Assembly (NCBI GenBank): GCA_900543585.1
Contig: UQRP01000009.1
Coordinates: 3,864 to 67,863 of the forward strand
Source: an uncultured Prevotella sp.
GTDB lineage: Bacteria; Bacteroidota; Bacteroidia; Bacteroidales; Bacteroidaceae
Length of the DNA stretch: 64,000 nt
Direction of reading: 5' to 3'
Shown: positions 7,298-15,244 of the stretch, in pieces
Position numbering within the stretch: the stretch's first letter is position 1
Layout: every line of letters starts with the position of its first letter
The notes under the pieces: model-generated
Told to the model about the DNA's origin: nothing
The model's database searches: none
What the model saw: the letters and a program-made list of their open reading frames with translations, nothing else
Position numbers and translations under genes: made by a program

Positions 7298-8533
7298 ATG
7301 GACAGTAGAAAAATACGCGTGGCTATCACCCACGGCGACACCAATGGCATAGGATACGAACTCATCTTCAAGGCTTTTGAGGATCCGATGATGCTCGACC
7401 TGTGTACACCTATTATATATGGCTCCCCCAAGGTTGCCGCCTACCACTGCGACGCCTTAGGTATTGACGGCAACGCTTTCAGCATCATCAACTCAGCCGC
7501 CGAAGCTCAGGACGGACGCATCAACCTGCTGCCGGTCTTCGACGAGGAGATAAAGATTGACCTCGGCATGCCTTCACAGGAAGCGAGCAGAGCAGCCATC
7601 AAAAGCATCGACAGAGCTATCACCGACTATAAGGACGGACTCTTCGATGTCCTCATCACCGGCCCTGTGGACAAGAACAATATGCATGTCGACGGCTTCG
7701 ACTTCCCTTGTAATGAGAAGTTCATCGAGAGCTGCCTCGGCGACGGAAAGAAAGGTATCGACCTGCTTATCAACGGCATGCTGCGGCTGGCCTTCGTGAC
7801 CGATGACATTGCCCTGAAAGATGTCCCCGCCGCTATCACCAAGGAGAATATCATCAGCAAGGTCGCCACTTTCTATACCACCCTGCGCCGCGACTTCAGC
7901 ATCGAGAGCCCGCGCATCGCTGTCCTCGCCCTCAACCCCAACGATACCGACGCTCATCCCGGCAAGGAGGAGCAAGAAGCTATCGACCCCGCCATTCAGC
8001 AACTCTCCGAGGCTGGCGTCTGCGTCTTCGGACCCTATCAGGCGGAGACTTTCTTCGGCAACGGCTATTTCACCGACTTCGACGGCGTTTTAGCCATGTA
8101 TCACGACCAGGGTGTCGCACCCTTCAAAGCCCTCGATCCCGACTGCAACATCCACTACCTCGGTGGGCTGCCGCTGATAAGCACCTCCACGGACATGGGG
8201 CCACGCTATGATATCGCTGGACAGAACAAAGCCGACGCACAAGCCTTCAGATATGCTATCTATCAGGCTATTGACAGTTTCCGCACACGCAACAACTTCG
8301 ACGAGCCCTACGCCAATCCTCTGCCCAAACTCTACCACGAGCGCAAGGATGAGAGCGAGAAGGTGAGATTCTCTATCCCGAAGAAGCATGAGAATGCTAT
8401 CAAAGAGCACCGTAAGCCAGCTGCTGAGAAGAATAACAAGGCTGAGAAGAATGCGCAGGAGAACAAGCCTGCTCAGAATACGACGCCTGTGGAGGCTGAT
8501 CCTACCGACAACAACCCTAACGCAGAACAGTAA
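7298..8533 (+). CDS. PdxA-like protein with altered active site
   Basis: 411 residues. The fold-defining segments of 4-hydroxythreonine-4-phosphate dehydrogenase are clear: THGDTNGIGYE (11-21), ITGPVDK (120-126), MYHDQGVAPFK (267-277), YDIAGQ. Several residues needed in E. coli PdxA are changed: the GHTE motif reads CNEK (138-141), the THI metal histidine reads DDI (169-171), LNPH reads LNPN (212-215) and the IRTSxDHG motif reads ISTSTDMG (294-301). Only the YHDQG histidine remains of the three metal ligands. Residues about 350-411 are a Lys/Glu/Asn/Ala-rich extension absent from usual PdxA (about 330-360 residues). Enzyme activity is therefore doubtful. The stop overlaps the next start (TAATG). 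Confidence 0.85.
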   Translation: MDSRKIRVAITHGDTNGIGYELIFKAFEDPMMLDLCTPIIYGSPKVAAYHCDALGIDGNAFSIINSAAEAQDGRINLLPVFDEEIKIDLGMPSQEASRAAIKSIDRAITDYKDGLFDVLITGPVDKNNMHVDGFDFPCNEKFIESCLGDGKKGIDLLINGMLRLAFVTDDIALKDVPAAITKENIISKVATFYTTLRRDFSIESPRIAVLALNPNDTDAHPGKEEQEAIDPAIQQLSEAGVCVFGPYQAETFFGNGYFTDFDGVLAMYHDQGVAPFKALDPDCNIHYLGGLPLISTSTDMGPRYDIAGQNKADAQAFRYAIYQAIDSFRTRNNFDEPYANPLPKLYHERKDESEKVRFSIPKKHENAIKEHRKPAAEKNNKAEKNAQENKPAQNTTPVEADPTDNNPNAEQ

Positions 8534-9564
8534 TGAGTAAGAAATACCAAAATGCCTTCTTCATCTTCGGTCTTGTAGTGCTCGGCATCATGCTGACGCA
8601 ACTCAACTTCACCGAAGTATGGCAGGGGCTCAAGCATGCAGGATACTGGTTCTTTGCCGTAGTCATCCTGTGGGCCTTCCTATACATCTTCAACACCACC
8701 TCGTGGTACCTTATTATAAAAGGTGTATGCTCACAGTCTGCTGACGACGAGAACCAGCTCAAGGTGAATGCCAAACACCCCGTCTCCCTGCTATGGCTTT
8801 ATAAGGTCACCGTCTCCGGCTTCGCCCTCAACTACGCCACCCCTGGCGGTCTGATGGGTGGCGAGCCCTACCGCATCATGGAGCTGGCACCGAAGATAGG
8901 CACCGAGCGGGCCTCGTCATCGGTCATTCTCTATGCCATGACCCATATTTTCAGCCACTTCTGGTTCTGGCTGCTGAGCGCCATCATCTTTGTTCTCACA
9001 CAGCATGTCACCTTCGCGCTCGGCATCATGCTCGTAGCCATCGGCATCTTCTGCTCCTTAGGCATCTGGTTCTTCATGTCCGGATACCGGAAAGGACTCG
9101 CCAACCGCATCATGAACCTCTTCCGACACACCCCCCTCGTGAAGAAATGGGCGCAGCCTTTCGTGGAGAGACATCGTGAACAGCTCGATACCATCGACAA
9201 GCAGATAGCCGCTTTGCATAAGCAGAATCCGCACAACTTCATCGGGGCAGTGCTCTGCGAACTGGCTTGCCGCTTCGCTTCTGCCACGGAGATACTCTTC
9301 ATTCTCCTCGTGCTCATGCCGCATGTCAACTACATCAACTGCATCCTCATCTTAGCTTTCACGAGTCTCTTCGCCAATCTACTCTTTTTCATCCCCTTGC
9401 AGCTTGGTGGCCGTGAGGGCGGCTTCCTAATGTCGACGACAGCATTAGGTATCAGCGCCTCAGCAGGTATCTTTGTAGCCCTCATCGTACGACTCCGAGA
9501 GTTGCTGTGGACGGGAATAGGCCTCCTGCTCATAAAAATAGAGCGGAAGAAGGGACAAAAGTAA
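8533..9564 (+). CDS. Flippase-like membrane protein (LPG synthase TM-domain family)
   Basis: 343 residues with about eight hydrophobic segments. The pattern fits the UPF0104 / lysylphosphatidylglycerol synthase transmembrane domain family: an N-terminal WQGLKHAGYWFF helix, ALNYATPGGLMGGEPYRIMEL in the middle and a PLQLGGREGGFLMS segment near the end. The soluble aminoacyl-transferase domain of MprF is absent, so this is only the membrane half. Substrate unknown. Start overlaps the pdxA-like stop by 1 bp. Confidence 0.8.
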   Translation: MSKKYQNAFFIFGLVVLGIMLTQLNFTEVWQGLKHAGYWFFAVVILWAFLYIFNTTSWYLIIKGVCSQSADDENQLKVNAKHPVSLLWLYKVTVSGFALNYATPGGLMGGEPYRIMELAPKIGTERASSSVILYAMTHIFSHFWFWLLSAIIFVLTQHVTFALGIMLVAIGIFCSLGIWFFMSGYRKGLANRIMNLFRHTPLVKKWAQPFVERHREQLDTIDKQIAALHKQNPHNFIGAVLCELACRFASATEILFILLVLMPHVNYINCILILAFTSLFANLLFFIPLQLGGREGGFLMSTTALGISASAGIFVALIVRLRELLWTGIGLLLIKIERKKGQK

Positions 9565-9605
9565 AAATATTCTGCCAAAATTGCAGCTATAGCGAAAATA
9601 ATATG

Positions 9606-9613
9606 TAATTTTG
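9606..9613 (+). promoter_or_regulatory. Promoter -7 element, 7 nt before the sigma-54 activator ATG
   Basis: TAATTTTG matches TAnnTTTG; a TTG at 9581-9583 lies 22 bp upstream. The start codon at 9621 follows after 7 nt, so the mRNA would be nearly leaderless. Confidence 0.6.
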
Positions 9614-9620
9614 TCAGCCC

Positions 9621-10874
9621 ATGAATACTACAGAACTGCAAAAGATAAAGCAACGCTATAATATAGTAGGCAATAGCGAAGGATTAAACCATGCCCTCGA
9701 CATTGCCCTACAGGTGGCTTCCACCGACCTGAGTGTCCTCATCGTCGGTGAGAGCGGTGTGGGTAAGGAGATCATCCCACGCGTCATCCACGACAACTCC
9801 CCGCGCCGACGCGAGCGATATTTCGCCATCAACTGCGGCTCCATCCCTGAGGGTACCATCGACAGCGAGCTCTTCGGCCATGAGAAAGGTGCCTACACCG
9901 GTGCCGTGGGCGAAGCTGACGGATATTTCGGCGTGGCCAACAAAGGTACCATCTTCTTAGATGAGGTTGGCGAGCTGCCTATGGCAACACAGGCAAGGCT
10001 GCTGCGCGTCTTAGAGACAGGAGAATATATCCGTGTGGGTGGACAGGAAATTAGAAAGACGGACGTGCGTATCGTTGCCGCCACCAATGTCAACATGCGG
10101 AAGGCTATCTCGGAAGGACGCTTCCGTGAGGATCTCTACTACAGACTCAACACCATCCCTATTCAGATGCCGCCATTGTGTGACAGAGGCGAGGACATCA
10201 TTCTGCTGTTCAGACTCTTCGCCATGCAGATGGCAGAGAAATACCGGCTGCCGAAGATTACCCTCACCGACGATGCCAAACAGCTTATGCTGCACTATAA
10301 ATGGCCGGGAAACGTCAGACAGCTGAAGAATATCACCGAGCAGATGTCTGTGCTCTCAGAGAAGCGGGAGATAGATGCCGAGACCTTGAAGAAGTTCATC
10401 CCCGACGACCCTGACTCCATGCAGCTCGCTACCATCAACAACGGCAGCGGCAAGCACTCTTATGAGAGTGAGCGAGACATCCTCTATAAGATTCTCTATG
10501 AGCTGCGCGGGAATATCGCCGATTTACGCAGAGATATGGTCAACTTGCGCAAGCAGATGGACGAAGACCGGGAGATACGGCAAGCCACATCTTTTAATAA
10601 GGGATTCATAGAGAGCAATACGCCACAGATGCCGACCGTGATAGGTCGTGAGGGCACCCAGCCCTTCGAGCAGACAGCGCAGGATGCCGATGCCGAGGAG
10701 ATCAAGGCCGATGAAGAGCCCGAGAGCCTCAACCTCAACGACTTAGGCAGACAGATGGTGGAGAAAGCGCTGGAGAAGAACGACGGCAACAGAAAGAAAG
10801 CCGCACAAGAGTTAGGCATCTCCGACAGAACCCTTTACAGAAGAATCAAACAATATGGTCTCGATAAAAAATAA
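9621..10874 (+). CDS. Sigma-54-dependent transcriptional activator without receiver domain
   Basis: 417 residues. It starts directly with the AAA+ domain: Walker A GESGVGKE (43-50), the sigma-54 contact loop GAYTGA (90-95; usual form GAFTGA), Walker B FLDEVGEL (112-119). A Fis-type helix-turn-helix ends the protein (NRKKAAQELGISDRTLYRRI). There is no N-terminal response-regulator, GAF or PAS domain, so its activity must be controlled in another way. The last 20 bp overlap the start of the LptE-like gene. Its targets are not evident in the window. Confidence 0.92.
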   Translation: MNTTELQKIKQRYNIVGNSEGLNHALDIALQVASTDLSVLIVGESGVGKEIIPRVIHDNSPRRRERYFAINCGSIPEGTIDSELFGHEKGAYTGAVGEADGYFGVANKGTIFLDEVGELPMATQARLLRVLETGEYIRVGGQEIRKTDVRIVAATNVNMRKAISEGRFREDLYYRLNTIPIQMPPLCDRGEDIILLFRLFAMQMAEKYRLPKITLTDDAKQLMLHYKWPGNVRQLKNITEQMSVLSEKREIDAETLKKFIPDDPDSMQLATINNGSGKHSYESERDILYKILYELRGNIADLRRDMVNLRKQMDEDREIRQATSFNKGFIESNTPQMPTVIGREGTQPFEQTAQDADAEEIKADEEPESLNLNDLGRQMVEKALEKNDGNRKKAAQELGISDRTLYRRIKQYGLDKK

Positions 10875-11394
10875 ATTATCATTGACACACAGACTCGCCA
10901 TTTTCATCGCTACCCTTGTGGTGGCGATGATGACGTCGTGTGCAGTCAAATATGGCTTCAATGGAGCCAGCATCGACTATACGAAGACGAAGACCATACA
11001 GATAACTGACTTCCCTATCCGCTCCAGCTATGTCTGGGGACCGATGGGGCCAATGTTCAACAATGAGCTGAAGGATGTCTTTGCCAACCATACGCACCTG
11101 CAACAGGTCAAGAGGAATGGCGACCTCGTGATTCAAGGAGAGATAACGCAATACAACCAGCGCAACAAGTCGGTATCAAGCAATGGTACGTCCACACAGA
11201 CAGAGCTCTCGATGACGGTCAACGTGAGATTTACGAACACCAAGAATCATAAGGAAGATTTCGAGAAGCAGTTTACGGCCACGCAAACCTACGAGACAAC
11301 ACAGAATCTGTCGTCCGTTCAGGAAGAACTCGTACAGCTGATGTGCAAGGATCTCACAGACCAGATCTTTAACGCTACAGTGGCTAACTGGTAG
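10855..11394 (+). CDS. LptE-like lipoprotein
   Basis: 179 residues. The N-terminus has a signal peptide with the lipobox MMTSC (cysteine near residue 29). The body resembles the Bacteroidetes LptE family, which plugs the LptD barrel to insert lipopolysaccharide into the outer membrane: an ITDFPIRSSYVWGPM segment, then a QGEITQYNQ strand and a C-terminal helix LVQLMCKDLTDQIF. It starts inside the end of the activator gene (20-bp overlap). Confidence 0.8.
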   Translation: MVSIKNKLSLTHRLAIFIATLVVAMMTSCAVKYGFNGASIDYTKTKTIQITDFPIRSSYVWGPMGPMFNNELKDVFANHTHLQQVKRNGDLVIQGEITQYNQRNKSVSSNGTSTQTELSMTVNVRFTNTKNHKEDFEKQFTATQTYETTQNLSSVQEELVQLMCKDLTDQIFNATVANW

Positions 11395-11396
11395 GT

Positions 11397-11425
11397 GTTT
11401 AGGTGATAGGTGTTAGGTGATAGAT
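11397..11425. repeat. Short direct repeat in spacer
   Basis: The spacer between the LptE-like and TPR-type genes is built of repeats of AGGTGATAG and AGGTGTT words. Such slipped short repeats recur in several spacers of this window. Confidence 0.6.
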
Positions 11426-11448
11426 ATTAGTTGATAAAAAAGAGAAAT

Positions 11449-12240
11449 ATGGATTTGGCAAATTTAATCAGACACCCTGAAAGACTTGACCACGAAACGC
11501 TCTACGAGCTTCGCGGTCTGGTGGCTTTGTATCCGTATTTCCAGACGGCGAGGTTATTGCTCCTCCAAAATCTCTATCTTCTCCACGACCCTTCCTTCAA
11601 CGACGAGCTGCGCAATGCAGCGCTATACATCACAGACCGGCGCGTCATCTTCAACCTCGTCGAGGCCGGACACTATAAGCTCAAAGAGGAGAGACGCAAC
11701 AGAGAGACATTCACCGACACCAAACCGAAGGCATCAGCCAACAAGCCGCAAGGTGAAGACCGCACCCTCTCGCTCATCGACAACTTTCTGGACTCGCTGC
11801 CGGAAGACGAGAAAGAGGAAACAGAGAAAAAGAAGAAGCGCAAGCCCACTGCGGCTGATGCGGCCGTCGACTACGTCTCCTATCTTCTCGCCACAGAGAG
11901 CGAGGAGGAGAAGGAGGAAGAAGAGAGGAATGCACCGCAGATGAAAGGACAGGAGTTGATAGATAATTTTATCAACAACGAGGGCGGTAAAATAAAACTC
12001 AAAGACGAACCGGAGTTCACACCCGATATCGAGGAAGAGTCTAATGGCGAGGATAAAGCGGACAAAGATGGGTATTTCACCCAGACTTTAGCCAAAATAT
12101 ACATCCGACAAGGCCGTTATGATAAGGCTTTGGAAATTATTAGGCGATTAAATTTGAATTATCCGAAAAAAAATAGTTACTTTGCAGACCAAATCCGTTT
12201 CTTAGAGAAACTGATACTGAACAGTAAAAATAACAAATAA
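11449..12240 (+). CDS. TPR-type protein of unknown function
   Basis: About 263 residues from the ATG at 11449; a TTG at 11431 is in frame but lies in the repeat spacer. The N-terminal part (residues 1-80) is helical with a PYFQTARLLLLQNLY segment; the middle is low-complexity and charged (EDEKEETEKKKKRK; SEEEKEEEERN); the C-terminus has a TPR-like helix pair (YFTQTLAKIYIRQGRYDKAL). No signal peptide, so probably cytoplasmic. It is 17 bp upstream of secG. Confidence 0.7.
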   Translation: MDLANLIRHPERLDHETLYELRGLVALYPYFQTARLLLLQNLYLLHDPSFNDELRNAALYITDRRVIFNLVEAGHYKLKEERRNRETFTDTKPKASANKPQGEDRTLSLIDNFLDSLPEDEKEETEKKKKRKPTAADAAVDYVSYLLATESEEEKEEEERNAPQMKGQELIDNFINNEGGKIKLKDEPEFTPDIEEESNGEDKADKDGYFTQTLAKIYIRQGRYDKALEIIRRLNLNYPKKNSYFADQIRFLEKLILNSKNNK

Positions 12241-12256
12241 AAAATAGTAAAGAAAA

Positions 12257-12667
12257 ATGTACACACTTTTCATTGTACTGATTTGCCTGGCATCACTGCT
12301 GATGATCTTCATCGTCCTCATCCAGGAATCAAAAGGTGGTGGCCTTGCAAGCAATTTCTCTTCCACCAATGCCATCATGGGCGTGCGTAAGACGACAGAC
12401 TTCATTGAGAAAGCTACATGGGGCCTTGCCGCTGCCATGGTTGTCTTCAGCGTTATCTGTGCTTACACAGCTCCCCAGGCTGTCACCGACGAGAGCGTTC
12501 TCGAAAAGACTGCCACAGAGACACAGACCACCAACCCTACCAATACACAGGGCTTCGGTGCTGGTCAGCCTGCTCAGCAGGGTGCACAAGGTGCTCAGGG
12601 CGCTGCTAAAGCTCCGGCTCAGGGCGCTCAGAAGGCTCCTTTAGCACCGGTTCAGCCTGCAAAATAA
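12257..12667 (+). CDS. secG: Preprotein translocase subunit SecG
   Basis: 136 residues. Two hydrophobic helices (residues about 2-22 and 52-75) flank the conserved cytosolic loop IQESKGGGLASNFS. SecG assists SecYE in protein export across the inner membrane. The C-terminal tail (residues 85-136) is a Gln/Ala/Pro/Gly-rich low-complexity extension common in Bacteroidetes SecG. Confidence 0.95.
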   Translation: MYTLFIVLICLASLLMIFIVLIQESKGGGLASNFSSTNAIMGVRKTTDFIEKATWGLAAAMVVFSVICAYTAPQAVTDESVLEKTATETQTTNPTNTQGFGAGQPAQQGAQGAQGAAKAPAQGAQKAPLAPVQPAK

Positions 12668-12691
12668 AGAAATTTTGAAAAAAGTTCCGAA

Positions 12692-12727
12692 TTTGTTTTG
12701 CGGTTTAAAATAAAAGCCGTACCTTTG
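12692..12727 (+). promoter_or_regulatory. Promoter of tRNA-His
   Basis: TTTG at 12692-12695 and 12697-12700 and TACCTTTG at 12720-12727 fit the Bacteroidetes -33/-7 pattern with about 19 bp between the nearer TTTG and the -7 element. The tRNA begins 33 bp downstream. Confidence 0.7.
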
Positions 12728-12760
12728 CACTCGCTTTTAAGACATAAAGCAAAACAACAC

Positions 12761-12835
12761 GGTGGGTGTAGTTCAGTTGGTTAGAGCGTCAGATTGTGGT
12801 TCTGAATGTCGTGGGTTCGAGTCCCTCCTCCCACC
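12761..12835 (+). tRNA. tRNA-His (anticodon GTG)
   Basis: A cloverleaf can be drawn with anticodon GTG in the loop TTGTGGT, D arm GTTCAGTTGGTTAGAGC and T loop TTCGAGT. The extra G(-1) typical of tRNA-His is at 12761, opposite C73 at 12835. CCA is not encoded (CCT follows). Two U-U oppositions appear, one in the acceptor stem (6-67) and one in the T stem (50-64). Confidence 0.95.
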
Positions 12836-12841
12836 CCTCCG

Positions 12842-12877
12842 AAAAATCCCTGTAGTCTTTCGACTACAGGGATTTTT
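12842..12877. terminator. Intrinsic terminator, usable from both strands
   Basis: A perfect 16-bp stem, AAAAATCCCTGTAGTC and its complement, with a 4-nt loop (TTTC). A-tract and T-tract on either side make it a bidirectional terminator between tRNA-His and the convergent lipoprotein gene. Confidence 0.95.
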
Positions 12878-12899
12878 GTTTTTGTCATTTTCTTATCGT

Positions 12900-13373
12900 T
12901 CAGAACCGTTTCAGATACAGGCGCCGGTCACTGCCCGTCAGCGTCAGCTTACTGCCATGGATGGTGTAGGAATACGTCTTGTTCAGTTGGTCCATACCAA
13001 AGGGTGCCAGGAGACTAACATCAGTAGAGAGAGAGTCAGTATCGTAGGAAGGGATATAGACATTGCCGATGGTCAGATTGCCATCATTAGCAGTAAAGCG
13101 GCACAGCACCGTACTAATTTCGTCCGACTTATCGCTCAACTCCAGCAGCTTCTGCTGAAAAGACCAGAAGATGAGCTGATTGCTGAGATCCGACACTGAG
13201 CTCACCGTAGTAGCGCCCGCAGCATCGGTGGAGAGATATTCGATACGCTCCAAATGCCAGAAGCCCTCAAGATCTCCGTCGCCACTGACATTGTCTGTAT
13301 TGAAAGAGCAAGCGGCAAGGAAAGAAATAGATAGGATGGAAAAGAGGAAAAGAAATATATTGCGTCTCATCAT
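12900..13373 (-). CDS. Small lipocalin-like lipoprotein
   Basis: 157 residues. Signal peptide with lipobox LAAC (cysteine near residue 22). The mature part begins DLEGFWHLERIEYL and ends with strands SYTIHGSKLTLTGSDRRLYLKRF, the pattern of small lipocalin-like Bacteroidales lipoproteins (DUF4847-like), function unknown. Its start lies 3 bp after the stop of the Wzi-like gene, so they are co-transcribed. A second ATG is one codon downstream. Confidence 0.7.
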   Translation of the reverse strand: MMRRNIFLFLFSILSISFLAACSFNTDNVSGDGDLEGFWHLERIEYLSTDAAGATTVSSVSDLSNQLIFWSFQQKLLELSDKSDEISTVLCRFTANDGNLTIGNVYIPSYDTDSLSTDVSLLAPFGMDQLNKTYSYTIHGSKLTLTGSDRRLYLKRF

Positions 13374-13376
13374 TGT

Positions 13377-14972
13377 CTAAAACTTTAGCAGCCCCGTCTT
13401 CGAGACTGTGAATTGAAAACCATAGTTGTTACCATTGAGGATGCTACCGAAGTCGGCACCAAATCCAGCCTTGACATCCAAGCCGTTCAAGAACTTATGG
13501 CGCAGGCTATGGAAAGAATAGGTAGTCTCAGCGAGGATGCTGACATTATGCCGTTCTTTCGTAAAAGGCAGCGTATAGGTTCCCCACCCTTTCTGATAGG
13601 TAGCGAGCACACGATAGCGGAAGCTGTCGTTGGGGTGCCCGCCAAGACCGAGGTGGAAGGCGATGAAGCGGTTGCCCTCAATGTCGAGCGACCCATCTGT
13701 GTTGAATATCGGCGAGCGGTACAGCGGATTACCCATCACCTGCCCCCAATGCTGGTAGCCGGCATAGAATCCATGGTTGTAGAAGTTGTCGCGACCACCG
13801 ATATGGTCTGGGATGGCTGAGGTATGGTCGTGGTAGATAGGTCCACTCTGGTACTTGGTATACAGATATTCAAAGACGATATCGTTGAGCCAGGCGTCAG
13901 GCTTGTGGTTGTATTCCACACCCAGCATCCAGTCTTTGAGATCATAGATGGTATAGCGGTGCTTCCTCTTCACCTGCCATTCATCACCCTCACCATAGCC
14001 GTTATAGTCAACGAGAAACATAGCGGAATGGTCTTCAAAGAATTTGTCAGCATAGACAGCGAACCGGTTGCTCTCCCCGTCATAGCTCAGGCGAGCCACC
14101 CAGGAGCCTAACATATCGCCCTCTACATTCTTATAGACAACCTCCCCGGGATCGCTGCCGCCACCGAAGACGGCATGCCAATAATCTTTAATCCCCGTGC
14201 CACCTTTCATCTCTATCATATTTCCAGCCCCATCAGGGTAATAGAGTTTACCCCCGAAGAGGCTCACCATCTCCAAGCCCATCTCAAAAGCCCATGGACA
14301 GAAGGCGTCCTCATTGCCTATCTTCAGATAGCCGGCTTTGGAATGGTATAGCACATCATCGGTGTATTTATGCGCATGCGCCGTGAAGTTGCCTTCCCAT
14401 CCGCCATCGGTGAGCATACCGAAAGCGAGATGCCCTTTCAGATGCAGCCAGCCGCGCGTCAGCGGCACCGTCCAATAGTCGGGCAACGCCAAACGAATCT
14501 GCGGCACTGGACGCGCATTGATACCGAGCGTCTGCGACCCGCTGCTGAGCAGTTGATTTTTCAGCTGCATCGGCTCTTCCTTAGCACCTATCGTCAGTGT
14601 GCCATGAAGCCAACGGCCCTCCACATAAGCTTGTTGCAGCACCACGTCGCTGGTATAGTTGACGGGGATGGCCACATCGACGCCATAGCCTAAGCCCAGC
14701 CGACGGTCTGCATCGGCCGACAACGGGCGGAAGATACTGCCTCGCACATAGCCATTGGTCTCGTCGAGTGAACTGAGACCGTAGTGGTTGGCATTGAGCC
14801 ACAAAGGTGTTTTTCCATCCGAGAAGCTTCCCTGCATCTCTACCCTATAGGTCAGACTGTCGACAGGGCTCCACCGGTGCCTGCTGCTTCCGTCCGTACT
14901 ATTTCCGCCAAAGGCAAAGAGTTGGGAAAGGAGAAGAAACAAGCCAAGAGTTAAAGTCTGTAGTTTCATCAA
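13377..14972 (-). CDS. Wzi-family outer-membrane barrel (capsule assembly type)
   Basis: 531 residues with a signal peptide (cleavage after about residue 23, before GNSTDG). The sequence is rich in alternating aromatic strands and ends in Phe (KTGLLKF), as expected of an outer-membrane barrel. The N-terminal motifs PLWLNANHYGLSSL and the pattern of a porin-like Wzi domain support the capsule-assembly Wzi family. No capsule synthesis genes are nearby, so its role in surface polysaccharide attachment is inferred. Promoter element TAAGTTTG lies at minus 15006-14999. Confidence 0.8.
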   Translation of the reverse strand: MMKLQTLTLGLFLLLSQLFAFGGNSTDGSSRHRWSPVDSLTYRVEMQGSFSDGKTPLWLNANHYGLSSLDETNGYVRGSIFRPLSADADRRLGLGYGVDVAIPVNYTSDVVLQQAYVEGRWLHGTLTIGAKEEPMQLKNQLLSSGSQTLGINARPVPQIRLALPDYWTVPLTRGWLHLKGHLAFGMLTDGGWEGNFTAHAHKYTDDVLYHSKAGYLKIGNEDAFCPWAFEMGLEMVSLFGGKLYYPDGAGNMIEMKGGTGIKDYWHAVFGGGSDPGEVVYKNVEGDMLGSWVARLSYDGESNRFAVYADKFFEDHSAMFLVDYNGYGEGDEWQVKRKHRYTIYDLKDWMLGVEYNHKPDAWLNDIVFEYLYTKYQSGPIYHDHTSAIPDHIGGRDNFYNHGFYAGYQHWGQVMGNPLYRSPIFNTDGSLDIEGNRFIAFHLGLGGHPNDSFRYRVLATYQKGWGTYTLPFTKERHNVSILAETTYSFHSLRHKFLNGLDVKAGFGADFGSILNGNNYGFQFTVSKTGLLKF

Positions 14973-15154
14973 TTTTTACGTTATCCGTTTTGAAGCTACA
15001 AACTTACAAAAATAATTCGATTTACTACGCTTCTTGCACACATTTCCCAAATAAAAGCTCCGGAAATGGTGATTGTTTGCCAAATTTACAAGCGCAGAGT
15101 AAGCCTTTGACACGCTCTTAGCAAGCAAAGGATACGCCCTCGACTATCTCATAG

Positions 15155-15184
15155 GGATTTTCCTTACCCCGATAGGGAAAATCC
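15155..15184. promoter_or_regulatory. Operator-like inverted repeat upstream of the secreted protein
   Basis: GGATTTTCC (15155-15163) and GGAAAATCC (15176-15184) are inverted, centres 21 bp apart (two helical turns). The downstream half is followed by TTTCACG. The same arrangement occurs at 28805-28834 in front of another secreted-protein gene. It lies 25 bp upstream of the -7 element TACCTTTG at 15209-15216, where an activator would sit. Confidence 0.6.
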
Positions 15185-15208
15185 TTTCACGGGTTGAGAG
15201 ATTATGCC

Positions 15209-15216
15209 TACCTTTG
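15209..15216 (+). promoter_or_regulatory. Promoter -7 element
   Basis: TACCTTTG matches TAnnTTTG, 28 nt before the ATG at 15245. No well-placed -33 TTG is seen, which fits a promoter that depends on an activator bound at 15155-15184. Confidence 0.6.
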
Positions 15217-15244
15217 CGTCAGAAAAAACAAAAATCATACGATT

